Below are positions 11,540 through 20,242 of a stretch of 38,433 nucleotides of DNA, piece after piece. Below the pieces are notes generated by a model that saw only the letters and a program-made list of their open reading frames with translations, made no database searches and had not been told where the DNA came from. This stretch comes from a virus. Within the stretch, counting starts at the first letter, position 1. The number at the start of each line of letters is the position of its first letter. The DNA is taken from the IMG/VR virus record IMGVR_UViG_3300006733_000028, positions 1-38,433 of that record, one strand, 5' to 3'. The position numbers and the translations under genes are program-made.

Positions 11540-13792
11540 CTAATATATAAACCAATTCGTCCCATCTGAATATAATGACACGCTTCCATAATTCGCACTT
11601 ATTACTGCCGTAGCTGCACCATCTATCGTCTCTGCTCCCTCTGTGGCTATTGTGATATTATTAGTCCCTGCTGCACCTGATTCATCTTTGACTATTACCA
11701 TCCTGCCTGCTGCAACAGAATCCGTCTCAAGAGTTATAGTCCTTGCTGCGTCTGTATTAGTAACACCTACAATATAATCTGTAAGTAAAGTAGTATAACT
11801 TACTGCCGTAGCAGTTCTATTTAAAATTAAACCACCATTAAGTTGAACTGTATCTGTGCCTGCATCTATTTTTAGAAGGTCTGTAACAGTATCTCCTTCT
11901 ATTCTAAAGTCTTTATCTGCTCCTGACTCATTAAATATTGCATCTCCGTCAACATCCAGAAGCGCCCCCGGTGCCGTCGTCCCGATGCCGACGTTGCCGT
12001 TGTTGTCTATGACCATCCTGATACCATTAGAAAGAGTACCTCCAGAATCTTGAGTAGCAAAAGCTAATTGTCCAGTTTCAGCACCATCTGTATCATCTAA
12101 CACTTGTCCATAGAAACCCGCATAATTATTATATGCATTGACGCTGTTCTTCATCCTGATAGTTATTCCTGCCCCATCCCCTGATTGAGCATCTGTGCCA
12201 GTATCTCTAGATAGCACCATCGTTCCCTTGAGATTTCCATCGCTGGCTGACACTCTTTCAATATCAGCTACCGGGAAACCTGAATCTGTAACTGTCAACT
12301 TCGCCCCCGGCCCCGTCGTCCCGATGCCTACGTTACCTGCATTAGTTCCATCATAATTTAATACTAAATCTGCAATAGCAGTATTACCTGTTTTAACTGC
12401 CTGAATCCAAGAATATGTATCACCTGAAGCTGCACCTAAGCCCATTAACATTCCACTTCCTGTAGAGCCACTTACAAAATCAGAGGTGGAATTAAAGATG
12501 TAGCGGTCAGCTGAATGTAACCTAACTAATGGTGTCGCCGTCCCAATGCCGACATTCGATGAAGAACCATCTATCCTCATTACTTCAGTATCTGCCGCTC
12601 CATCCAATATTTTGAATATTATATCTTTATCTGCAGTGTCATTTTCCACATATATATTCTCATCATCCATAAATCCTATATGTGCTGCAGCTCCTGCATT
12701 ATGAAAGATTATATCAGCTGCTGTACCAGCGTCTTTTTCTATAATTAGGTCTGTGTCTGAAGCACCATTATCAAGATGAAGTATACCATTTGGTGCTCCT
12801 GTTCCCGTTCCTATTAACACGCCAGGCACTCCATTGTCTATAGTCATTGTTCTTGTTATTGAACCTGAAGAGCCATAACCAAATACATGGTCAGCACCTG
12901 ATGCATGCGTATAATATTCCATTACATTGGTTTGGTATCCTATTCCTAAGGTTACACCAGTCCATAAATTTATTTTTGCACCAACCACACCCTTAAAATC
13001 TAGTGGTGCTCCTGGCGACACTCCTACCCCTAAATTATTATGTAAATACAAATCTCCATCAGCTTCTAATTCCATTTCGTCTGAATTATTTACTCTAAAA
13101 GTTAGCTTATGATTTGTTCCTGTTCCCATAAAAGCATTACTTGTTAAACACCCATAACCTAGTTCAACATCATTAGTGGTATTTCTTTGCATTACATACG
13201 CATCTCCAGCATTGTAAAAACCTGCTATTGCCGAAGAATATACTGGAGCTTCATAAGTACCAACATGTAACTTATGTCTTACCGTTGTATCTGTTGAATT
13301 TACTATTAACCCAGATGCATCTAAATACATTTCTTGTGCAGGGGTATCTCCAACATACCAAACATGTTTCCCTCCAGTATTGATGTGATAATTTAATGCT
13401 CCTGTCGACACTCCAAAACCAATATTAAATCCTGAATATAAAACTAATTTATTTGGTCCCCCTGAAGCAGCTGCCAATACTGCTGGAAAAGTCATTAAAC
13501 CAGTTGTATCAGCCATTGTTACAATACTATTCTGTATAGTCTTACCACCCGTACCATCAAAACGTACTATAGCATTATCGGTAGAAGAAGCTGGACCAGA
13601 TACATCACCACCGCCACCGCTTATAGTAACTGTTCCGGTAATTCCAGACCTTGCGACGCTTACATTACTACCTACAAAATCAAGAATATTGATATAACCC
13701 TGACTTATACCTTCATCATCAAGACGTGTTGCCCCAAGGCAAATTTGAGGTATAAAAAGCAATATAGTTAAAATTGATAAGATTTTTTTCAT
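11540..13792 (-). CDS. Large fibre-like protein with signal peptide and VGIGT repeats
   Basis: This 750-residue protein starts with a Sec-type signal (about residues 1-20, ending CLGA). It then has a GGGGDVSGPASSTDNAIVRF segment common in phage fibres. Several VGIGT-x-x-P repeats follow (NVGIGTATP, NVGIGTTGP, NVGIGTTAP plus degenerate copies), each separated by beta-rich segments of 60-150 residues. The C-terminus (TITLETDSVAAGRMVIVKD ... GTNWFIY) resembles fibre-tip domains. It is likely a trimeric receptor-binding or surface fibre. A signal peptide is odd for a virion fibre. The G+C-rich repeat DNA stands out against AT-rich surroundings. Confidence 0.8.
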   Translation of the reverse strand: MKKILSILTILLFIPQICLGATRLDDEGISQGYINILDFVGSNVSVARSGITGTVTISGGGGDVSGPASSTDNAIVRFDGTGGKTIQNSIVTMADTTGLMTFPAVLAAASGGPNKLVLYSGFNIGFGVSTGALNYHINTGGKHVWYVGDTPAQEMYLDASGLIVNSTDTTVRHKLHVGTYEAPVYSSAIAGFYNAGDAYVMQRNTTNDVELGYGCLTSNAFMGTGTNHKLTFRVNNSDEMELEADGDLYLHNNLGVGVSPGAPLDFKGVVGAKINLWTGVTLGIGYQTNVMEYYTHASGADHVFGYGSSGSITRTMTIDNGVPGVLIGTGTGAPNGILHLDNGASDTDLIIEKDAGTAADIIFHNAGAAAHIGFMDDENIYVENDTADKDIIFKILDGAADTEVMRIDGSSSNVGIGTATPLVRLHSADRYIFNSTSDFVSGSTGSGMLMGLGAASGDTYSWIQAVKTGNTAIADLVLNYDGTNAGNVGIGTTGPGAKLTVTDSGFPVADIERVSASDGNLKGTMVLSRDTGTDAQSGDGAGITIRMKNSVNAYNNYAGFYGQVLDDTDGAETGQLAFATQDSGGTLSNGIRMVIDNNGNVGIGTTAPGALLDVDGDAIFNESGADKDFRIEGDTVTDLLKIDAGTDTVQLNGGLILNRTATAVSYTTLLTDYIVGVTNTDAARTITLETDSVAAGRMVIVKDESGAAGTNNITIATEGAETIDGAATAVISANYGSVSLYSDGTNWFIY
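11960..12556. repeat. G+C-rich VGIGT-coding repeats within the fibre gene
   Basis: Nearly identical G+C-rich blocks occur near 11965-12000 and 12302-12340, with a shorter relative near 12531-12556. They share GTCGTCCCGATGCC-like cores (plus strand) and code for VGIGT(T)xP on the minus strand. Conserved islands in a diverged gene are good substrates for recombination that swaps fibre segments. Confidence 0.6.
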
Positions 13793-13795
13793 TAC

Positions 13796-14746
13796 TTACC
13801 TCGTATAGTAATTAAAGCAAACTGAATCACCATTTGTCTGCGCATCTACATATAATTTGGATACATCATCTATTAAAACGGATATCACATCATTGCCGGG
13901 AATTAAAACTATGCCTTTCTGCGAATCGCTTGCCGCAACAACAGCTGATCCGCCTACGACAACAGGGTTTGTGTTTCCTAAATCTGCCGATAGATCTACC
14001 CTAAAACAAAGCGTTCTTGCCGTAATTAATTGGACAGCTGTTCCTGCCGTTGCCACAGTTTTTCTAGCACTAACTATACCAGATGCTGTATCAAGTTTCT
14101 TATAAGCCGTCTTGAAATCATCCGTCGTCATACCTGGAGCATTGGCAAAAGCTGTTACCATCCTTTCCCCTGTGTCTTTTAATATCCTTATGAATTTCTT
14201 GCCATCCGACATCCTTACTGCCAGAGGTTGGGAGGCCTTATTAGATAGGTATCTTAGGGGGTTGAGAGCTTTTATAATGTTACTTAAATCAATTTTAGGG
14301 GCAATAGTTACTTTTGGCTCAGGAACGCTTATAGGGGGTATTTTAACGTCAACTTCAGCCTTTGGAACCTTAATTTCGGGGATTTTAACTTCAGGCGTTT
14401 TTACATCAATTGTAGGCTTAAAATCCACTTGTGCAAGAATAGCGCGTAAATCATTTATTGTTTCTATAAGAGTTTTTAGATCCTCAACTTTGATTTCAAA
14501 ATTAGAGACAGAAAGTGATTCGGGAATATGTATAGAATTAACAGTTGTATTCACTTTTTTGGCAAGAATAGCAAGTTCTTCGCGTAGATATTTTTTGACA
14601 TAATCTATGTTATCTACAGATACATTTTCAATGTTGATACTTTTGATAGTTTTCTCCAAATTCCCAAGTGCTTCACGGATAACAATTAAAGTCTTTAATT
14701 CACCGCTTATGTGCAGTTTTTTATTTTTTTCATCTTCTCCAAACAT
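13796..14746 (-). CDS. Structural protein with K-x-P/V-x-x-P repeat stalk
   Basis: This 316-residue protein has a coiled N-terminal third. A repeated V-K-x-P motif follows (about 110-155; VKTPEVKIPEIKVPKAEV and PEPKVTIAPKI), which should form an extended stalk. The C-terminal domain is beta-rich (ARTLCFRVDLSADLGNTNPVVVGG ... VLIDDVSKLYVDA) and similar in style to small phage tail domains. AAGGAGG lies before its ATG, overlapping the plus-strand promoter region. It directly precedes the fibre gene. A tail stalk or fibre connector is likely. Confidence 0.65.
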   Translation of the reverse strand: MFGEDEKNKKLHISGELKTLIVIREALGNLEKTIKSINIENVSVDNIDYVKKYLREELAILAKKVNTTVNSIHIPESLSVSNFEIKVEDLKTLIETINDLRAILAQVDFKPTIDVKTPEVKIPEIKVPKAEVDVKIPPISVPEPKVTIAPKIDLSNIIKALNPLRYLSNKASQPLAVRMSDGKKFIRILKDTGERMVTAFANAPGMTTDDFKTAYKKLDTASGIVSARKTVATAGTAVQLITARTLCFRVDLSADLGNTNPVVVGGSAVVAASDSQKGIVLIPGNDVISVLIDDVSKLYVDAQTNGDSVCFNYYTR

Positions 14747-14763
14747 AGTTAGTATTTTCCTCC

Positions 14764-14792
14764 TTGACAGAAGTTTACTTATAAGCTATACT
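14764..14792 (+). promoter_or_regulatory. Consensus sigma70 promoter of the plus-strand moron
   Basis: TTGACA (14764-14769), a 17-base spacer and TATACT (14787-14792) are followed by six bases (TATGTT) and the ATG at 14799. The expected transcription start is the start codon itself, so the first gene would be read from a leaderless mRNA. Confidence 0.85.
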
Positions 14793-14798
14793 TATGTT

Positions 14799-14927
14799 AT
14801 GATAAAGCTTAAACTTAATTGTCTTAAATGTAAACGTTGTAATCATAAATGGACACCTCGCAAATCAGAAATTCGCATTTGCCCTAAGTGCAAATCCCCA
14901 TATTGGGATAAAGAACGGAGAAAGTAA
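14799..14927 (+). CDS. 42-residue zinc-ribbon protein
   Basis: The short protein has two C-x-x-C pairs, CKRC (within LNCLKCKRCNHKW) and CPKC (in IRICPKCKSPYWDKERRK), which form a compact rubredoxin-type zinc ribbon. WTPR and SPYW around the cysteines are typical of small ribbon proteins with a 'CP.C....W' ending. The start is the ATG at 14799, immediately after the promoter. It leads a five-gene plus-strand group. Confidence 0.75.
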   Translation: MIKLKLNCLKCKRCNHKWTPRKSEIRICPKCKSPYWDKERRK

Positions 14928-14948
14928 TTATGCCTACAAGAGGTAAAC

Positions 14949-15167
14949 ATGACCACTTTTCAAAAAGCTATTATAGCCTTAATAATCCTGCTTCTTGTTT
15001 GGTTGTTTCTTTTTAATCGATATAGCATCGTTGGTTCTGGTCAACAGACAGCTTATAAATTAGACAGATTTACAGGTGAAACTTATGCATTACACGGAAG
15101 CAAATCTCTCAGAACAACTGTTAAGTTGCCATTAACCTTTGATGATATATCTAAGAAAGATCTATGA
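14949..15167 (+). CDS. 72-residue single-pass membrane protein
   Basis: AGAGGT lies just before the ATG. Residues 5-24 form one transmembrane helix (FQKAIIALIILLLVWLFLF), followed by a 45-residue soluble part with a YKLDRFTGETYAL beta hairpin. Proteins with this 'RFTG' style appear as small membrane proteins in many bacteria. It shares an ATGA overlap with the next gene. Confidence 0.7.
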   Translation: MTTFQKAIIALIILLLVWLFLFNRYSIVGSGQQTAYKLDRFTGETYALHGSKSLRTTVKLPLTFDDISKKDL

Positions 15168-15472
15168 AAGAACTAGAAAACCAACAACCAAAAGGTATTG
15201 AAGATTTAGAACCCTGGCAAACAACCACAGGTCTTAAAATCTTCATATTGTTAAGGTTTTTGGCAAAAATAGTATTCCATTTGTCATTATTGATATTTTT
15301 AATATTTATATTGTTTGATCTTAAAACGATTCCCATAAAATATGTTTTTTTGTATTTTTTGTTCTTATGCCTTGTTTACGATAAAAAAGAAACCCTTTCT
15401 TTTTTAAAAGAGATATTTACTGGTAAGCTTTTTAAAGGTAGTCCTCTTCTTAAAATATTCAAAAGAAATTAG
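15164..15472 (+). CDS. 102-residue two-helix membrane protein
   Basis: A soluble N-terminus (KELENQQPKGIEDLEPW) precedes two strongly hydrophobic helices (about residues 25-50 and 57-78). A basic amphipathic tail follows. The ATGA overlap with the preceding membrane gene suggests a complex of the two. A superinfection-exclusion or envelope role is possible but not shown by any motif. Confidence 0.7.
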   Translation: MKELENQQPKGIEDLEPWQTTTGLKIFILLRFLAKIVFHLSLLIFLIFILFDLKTIPIKYVFLYFLFLCLVYDKKETLSFLKEIFTGKLFKGSPLLKIFKRN

Positions 15473-15479
15473 ACAACAA

Positions 15480-15908
15480 ATGAGTAAAGCCCACAAAGAT
15501 ATTAAATTTTCTCCTGAACGTATAAAAAATTCTGCTAATGCACATAGAGGTCTTAAGCGCTCTGAGAAAACCAAGAAAAAAATGAGTGCAAATCAAAAAG
15601 GTTTTAAAAATAGTAACTGGAAAAATGGACGATACAAAAAGAAGGGATATGTTTTTATTCTTAAACCTGATCATCCATTTGCAAACAGTTTGGGTTATGT
15701 TCGAGAACATCGTCTTATAATTGAATCTCAAATCGGTCGTCCTCTTTTGCCTAAAGAAGAAGCTCATCATCTTGGTGAAAAAGATGACAATAGACCTCAT
15801 ATGCTTATGGCATTTGTTAATCAAGCTACTCACAACAGATTTGAAAAAAATTGTCCTATTAAACCCTCTAATATAATTTTCGATGGTCGTCATTTAAAGT
15901 CTCCTTAA
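15480..15908 (+). CDS. HNH homing endonuclease with NUMOD3-like N-terminus
   Basis: The 142-residue protein begins with NUMOD3-like short motifs (HRGLKRSEKTKKKMSANQKG) that bind DNA. The HNH domain follows: YVREHRLIIESQIGRPL (about 75-91), EAHHLGEKDDNRPHMLM (about 99-115), and a final H-x-x-F. HH and the D-DN-R residues are intact. It is clearly a paralogue of the minus-strand HNH protein at 20645-21148. No intron or intein is visible beside it, so it is a free-standing element that may have helped to mobilise this gene group. Confidence 0.85.
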   Translation: MSKAHKDIKFSPERIKNSANAHRGLKRSEKTKKKMSANQKGFKNSNWKNGRYKKKGYVFILKPDHPFANSLGYVREHRLIIESQIGRPLLPKEEAHHLGEKDDNRPHMLMAFVNQATHNRFEKNCPIKPSNIIFDGRHLKSP

Positions 15909-15913
15909 AAACA

Positions 15914-16072
15914 ATGAAAGCCTTAAAAACTATTGCTTTTTGGGTGATCCTTTATCTTATAATAGCCGGCTTATGGACTTTCTGCATAGAACCAGCTATT
16001 GACAGAATGCCCTGTATAGACCTATCTGAAGACGAAAGAAATTTTTATACCGATACATGGCCACCTCAATAA
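15914..16072 (+). CDS. 52-residue membrane peptide
   Basis: The ATG at 15914 starts six bases after the HNH stop. One transmembrane helix covers residues 5-24, followed by a short acidic part with two cysteines (FCIEPAIDRMPC). The stop overlaps the end of the convergent 884-residue gene by seven bases, so there is no room for a terminator. It is the last gene of the plus-strand group. Function unknown. Confidence 0.55.
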   Translation: MKALKTIAFWVILYLIIAGLWTFCIEPAIDRMPCIDLSEDERNFYTDTWPPQ

Positions 16073-18720
16073 GCCTTTATCTTTTTCATCAACTCTTTTA
16101 ACTCCTTATAGGTCCCTCTTATTCGCTTACCTTCTTTGGTCCTTTCGTATCTCTTAGCCCAAAAAGCGCCTCGTTTTAAATCTTCTGCTTTCTTCTCTAT
16201 TCTGCGCAACGCCCGGTCTCTCAAATCTTTGAGGTTTACCTTGTAAATAGAAGTTAAAGATTGCATAAGAGCTTGTTCGCCAGGTGTCAGCTTTTCCTTT
16301 CTTACTTGTTTTTTCACAAGCTTATTTAATTCGTTAAGCATCCTTGCTTGTGGCAATACTGTAGTTAAAATATATTTCGTCTTTACTGGTATATCCATGC
16401 GCAAAAGTTCTTGAGTTTCTTTCGGGTATCGCTGTATTTCAGACTCAAAATAAAAGCTTTTGTTCATCGTCAATTCGATAGGGGCCCGTAAGTAAGGCGT
16501 GAGTAATTCGACAAATATTTCCTGTGGCCTTACCATTTTAGCTAAATCGCCAGCAGGGATTACCCCCTCTAAGGGCATATAAGTTACAGTATCCGCAGTT
16601 CTGCGTATCTCAACAGGCAACCTCTCGTATAAATCAGGTCTTGCATATTTAAGTCTCAACAAATCTTGTTCATTGCGCGCCCTTAAGGGTGGAGCAAGTT
16701 TCATAAATTTTTCGGGTTGTTTCCACAACTGTTCTGCTTGTAATGGGATATTCTTGCGCGTCCATGTATAAAATGGGAACAGCCTTTTCATTATTTGCTT
16801 TTCAAATGCAGTTAAATCTTGATAATCAAATAAGAATTTTTTAACCGATTTTGCAGCAGATAAAGCATCATCGCCTTTATTTAATCTATCTAAAAAATGA
16901 GCTAACCGAGCGTTATTCTCAATGGTAGATCCAAACGCCATACCTTTTGATATAAGCCCCTTCTCTCCTTTTACGGCACGCTCAATACCCGTTTCGATGT
17001 CAGCTGCATACCAGCCATGTCCCAATACTCCTGTTTTTTCGGCTTGCACAATAACATCATCAGCCATTTGGGAAGTAATACCAAATTTGTTCAAGTTTTC
17101 CATAGCAACTCTATTAAGTCCCCCAGGGGTATTTTTGTATTTTCTATACATTTGTATTGCTTGTGCGCGACCATATTGTTTTGGGTCTACGTCTGCCAAA
17201 TGATTATTCCACATGTTGCCTACCATGTTGCGCAAATGGTACTTGGGGAAGGGCGCAAGAGTCCATTTTTTCCAGGTATTTTGAACAGCGTCGAATGTTC
17301 GCATAAAAATCTTTGCTTGCTGAGGATTGATGTAAGATTGCGTAACTCTTGTAATTTCAGACGCTACTTCCTGGTCAAACTTAAGACCTCTAAGGGAGGG
17401 ATTTAACTTTGTAACAGTATCGGACAGCTCTACGCCATAGGGCAATTCTTTAGTGGACTTTCCGAATTGCTTACCAACATCGTCAAGAAATTGTGCTGAC
17501 GTAACTGCCTTTGCCGATCTCGTTCCTCTTATGGCTACTGCGTACGAAGGATTGCTAATAAAAAACTCCTCAACCGATTTGCCGCCCAAACTTTCCAGGC
17601 CATGAAGTTTAACAAAATCATTAAATTCTTGCAATGTCCAATCGGCTGTTTTTCGTCTTTTAGCATTAGCAACCATGGTATTCCATATTTTAGAATCACC
17701 TTTATAACTTTTTTTAGCTGCTCTTAAATAGTCCATAGCTTCCTTAGAAGTGATACGTGGGAAGTATTGAATATTGCGTGCATTTTTAGAAAGCTCTGTG
17801 ATTGGAACGCCCGCCTTCATTTCTTTGGTGAGTATATTCGTAAGGTGAGATTTGACTACATTGCCTAACGCGCGCGTTTCAGGCGCAACGCCTGGCAACG
17901 CAACCTCCGGCTGTTCGATTATGCTAACTATTTGCTTTTGAACATCGTCTATAGATTGCCCTGTTTTTTTAGATATGTTCTGTATTATGTTTCGCGTCTT
18001 AACCCCAAACTTAAGCTCTTCCCTTTTAAGGTACTGACGTTTCGACAGATAGTAATCTATTAAATCGTTTAATTTTCCTATGCCAGTTTTTGTAATAAAC
18101 ATTTCCTTTAAAGCGGATGTAATTGGCTCAATTCGTGTTCCGATGGCAGTAGTGGCTTTCGTAACTCCTGGAATTGTCTGTATTCCCTTGCGAACAAGGT
18201 TGATACCCTTGCCTAATGTTTTCGTGATTCCTCGATAGCCACCATACATTAAAGGATCGATTACAAGTTCAGAGGCGAATCCTAAAAGTGGAACACCTTT
18301 TACGCCTAAATCTTCCCATATTTGGTTCATAGTAACTCGCTCTTCGCCAGAAAAGCCTCGCCATGCTGCATTTAAAGCCTCTCTTGCACTCAAAGATTGT
18401 TTTTGAAAAAGGTCATGTTTTTCTTCTTCACTTAAATTCTCTTGATGTAAAATGACATTCAATTCATCTGAATTTGCTTTTATTATAGATTTAATCGCAT
18501 AGCCAGGACGACCAAGTATGTCTAAAACCTTACCAAATTTGCTCATTTTAGAAAAGGCGTCCTTTTCATCAGCGTATCCATCTAAGCTTAGATTCATACC
18601 AACTGGGCGCAAAGATAGCCCAGCGTTTGAAGATGCTTGAACAGGCTTTAGGTCAAGCTCTTGTTTGGCAGGCTTAAGAATTAATTTTTTCTCTTCCAAA
18701 GGTTTTAAATCAAGCGGCAT
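16066..18720 (-). CDS. Large internal virion protein (T7 gp16-like position)
   Basis: This 884-residue, mostly helical and basic protein has an N-terminus with repeated LxLKP motifs (LDLKPLEEKKLILKP, LDLKPV, LSLRPV). A central RNMVGNMWNNHLAD segment (about 500) and LFPFYTWTRKNIPLQAEQLW (about 635) follow, with a K/R-rich C-terminal end. The FYTWTRKN-type motif is found in large polyvalent or internal proteins of podoviruses that enter the cell with DNA. It is the last of four genes matching the T7 gp13-gp16 order. It probably helps to form the DNA-ejection channel. No lytic transglycosylase motif was found. Confidence 0.6.
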   Translation of the reverse strand: MPLDLKPLEEKKLILKPAKQELDLKPVQASSNAGLSLRPVGMNLSLDGYADEKDAFSKMSKFGKVLDILGRPGYAIKSIIKANSDELNVILHQENLSEEEKHDLFQKQSLSAREALNAAWRGFSGEERVTMNQIWEDLGVKGVPLLGFASELVIDPLMYGGYRGITKTLGKGINLVRKGIQTIPGVTKATTAIGTRIEPITSALKEMFITKTGIGKLNDLIDYYLSKRQYLKREELKFGVKTRNIIQNISKKTGQSIDDVQKQIVSIIEQPEVALPGVAPETRALGNVVKSHLTNILTKEMKAGVPITELSKNARNIQYFPRITSKEAMDYLRAAKKSYKGDSKIWNTMVANAKRRKTADWTLQEFNDFVKLHGLESLGGKSVEEFFISNPSYAVAIRGTRSAKAVTSAQFLDDVGKQFGKSTKELPYGVELSDTVTKLNPSLRGLKFDQEVASEITRVTQSYINPQQAKIFMRTFDAVQNTWKKWTLAPFPKYHLRNMVGNMWNNHLADVDPKQYGRAQAIQMYRKYKNTPGGLNRVAMENLNKFGITSQMADDVIVQAEKTGVLGHGWYAADIETGIERAVKGEKGLISKGMAFGSTIENNARLAHFLDRLNKGDDALSAAKSVKKFLFDYQDLTAFEKQIMKRLFPFYTWTRKNIPLQAEQLWKQPEKFMKLAPPLRARNEQDLLRLKYARPDLYERLPVEIRRTADTVTYMPLEGVIPAGDLAKMVRPQEIFVELLTPYLRAPIELTMNKSFYFESEIQRYPKETQELLRMDIPVKTKYILTTVLPQARMLNELNKLVKKQVRKEKLTPGEQALMQSLTSIYKVNLKDLRDRALRRIEKKAEDLKRGAFWAKRYERTKEGKRIRGTYKELKELMKKIKAY

Positions 18721-19380
18721 TTATTTTATCCTCTTATAACCTTGTTTTAGTGCTTGTTCTAATTGGCCCATCGGAAGAGTATATTGGTTGCCTTTTTCGT
18801 CCGCAACAATAACTTCTTCATATCGCTTTAATTCTTCTTCAAATAGGCTTGGATCCAATTTGGATAATTCAATTGCTCTATAAACATCGTCGATTGTCTC
18901 AATGTCAAATTCTTCAGGCTCTCCCCATTCTTTACCAATAACAACTCTGCCTCTTTTAATTCCCGATTTTAAGGCAGCTATTTTTTGTTCTTGTCCAAAT
19001 GAAGGTTTTTTCTCTTTTTCTTTCGTTATCGTCTCTTTATATATTTTCTGCTTTCCTGGCGTCAATGTCCTGCCAGCTTCTACATCCGCAAGTATACTTT
19101 CCTCTCTAATCAGCCCCTTTGCTTTGGCAGCCTTTCCTGCCTGCTCAAATTGATCTAGAGGACTTTCAAGCTCCGGCGCTCTTTCTAAGCCTTCATCGCC
19201 CCATTTAAGCCCCTTTCCAGCAAGTGATACGTCGAGTTTTTTCTTTTCCATATCAAATGTATCTGAAACTTGTTTGCTTTTGACTATGGTATCTAAAAAA
19301 GAAGCCATAGTCTGTTGGTCTAAAATATCTTCATTTTTCTCTATCTGTTTGAGTTTTAATATACTATCTAAAACGCTCAT
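18721..19380 (-). CDS. Internal/tail-associated helical protein (gp15-like position)
   Basis: This 219-residue, highly charged protein (K/E about 30%) is predicted to be helical at both ends, with a flexible middle (KAKGLIREESILADVEAG). No known domain was recognised. AGGAGG precedes the ATG, and the gene touches the start of the 884-residue gene. Its position between a glycine-zipper protein and the large internal protein suggests an ejection-complex component. Confidence 0.55.
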   Translation of the reverse strand: MSVLDSILKLKQIEKNEDILDQQTMASFLDTIVKSKQVSDTFDMEKKKLDVSLAGKGLKWGDEGLERAPELESPLDQFEQAGKAAKAKGLIREESILADVEAGRTLTPGKQKIYKETITKEKEKKPSFGQEQKIAALKSGIKRGRVVIGKEWGEPEEFDIETIDDVYRAIELSKLDPSLFEEELKRYEEVIVADEKGNQYTLPMGQLEQALKQGYKRIK

Positions 19381-19402
19381 AATTCCCTCCTCTATTTATT
19401 TT

Positions 19403-20242
19403 TTACACTAAACCTCGACTTCTTTTATATGCTTGATAACCCTCATCATATAAACCCAATCCTTCCCCTTCTCTCATTCTCAACCCTGCACCAGCGGTTG
19501 AACGCGGCATCCCTGCAATGGCTAATGTGCCTCCGCCGGCTGTAAGTATTTGCCTTCCTGCGCCTCTTGGAGCAAAGTATCCACCTATTCCACCCATCAA
19601 TGCACCAACTCCTGCTCCTACGCCTGTGCCTATACCTGGGACTATAGATCCGACTGCTGCACCGGTAGCTGCGCCTCCTAAACCACCCATAAGAGCGCCG
19701 CCCCAACCACCTTTGTCATCTTCTCCATACATCTTTCCGGCAACGATGTTGGCATAATTTGCAAGATTGAATTGATTTTTTCTTGCTTCGCCTGCCCCAG
19801 CAAAAGTTGTCGCTTGCCCTGTCACATCAAGGCCCGTACCAAATAGACTAATTCTATTCCGTAAGGCTCTATCTATATCAGCTATACCAAATTGCGTTGT
19901 CTGGGTTATATAACGGCCTTCTATATCCTCTTCCAGTTGCGCAAGCCGATTGGCTGTAACAGAACTCTCAAGCTGATTAGAAGCCGCAAGTTGACTTATG
20001 GTTTGAGTGCGTATATCTCTAAATATAGGGTCTAATTGAGATTTTAATCCTTGTAAAAACAATTTTGTCATTTGAGGACTTGTGCTGATGGTTTCAGCTA
20101 ATCCGGATAGTTTTCCCGTAAAATCAAACTCTGTGAGCCTTTGGCCTAAACCAAAAAGCTTTTCAATTCCCTTTTGGTACCACGGGTCCTCTTGGTACTG
20201 TGGTGCTGCTGGGAGATCCGAGCTCTTCTTTCCCTTTGCCAT
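19403..20242 (-). CDS. Glycine-zipper internal virion protein (gp14-like)
   Basis: This 279-residue protein has an N-terminal helical half (about residues 40-160). A glycine/alanine-rich membrane-active stretch follows (about 180-235, GGALMGGLGGAATGAAVG and GIGTGVGAGVGALMGGIGG). Such zippers occur in podoviral ejection proteins that insert in the host membrane. AAGGAGG sets the start. That start lies 80 bases inside the upstream gene, in another frame. Confidence 0.65.
   Translation of the reverse strand: MAKGKKSSDLPAAPQYQEDPWYQKGIEKLFGLGQRLTEFDFTGKLSGLAETISTSPQMTKLFLQGLKSQLDPIFRDIRTQTISQLAASNQLESSVTANRLAQLEEDIEGRYITQTTQFGIADIDRALRNRISLFGTGLDVTGQATTFAGAGEARKNQFNLANYANIVAGKMYGEDDKGGWGGALMGGLGGAATGAAVGSIVPGIGTGVGAGVGALMGGIGGYFAPRGAGRQILTAGGGTLAIAGMPRSTAGAGLRMREGEGLGLYDEGYQAYKRSRGLV

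Noticed and set aside
14607-14927. Longer 106-codon form of the plus-strand zinc-ribbon gene
   Set aside because: The extra 64 codons read antisense through the start of the structural protein gene and through the promoter; the ATG at 14799 fits the promoter.
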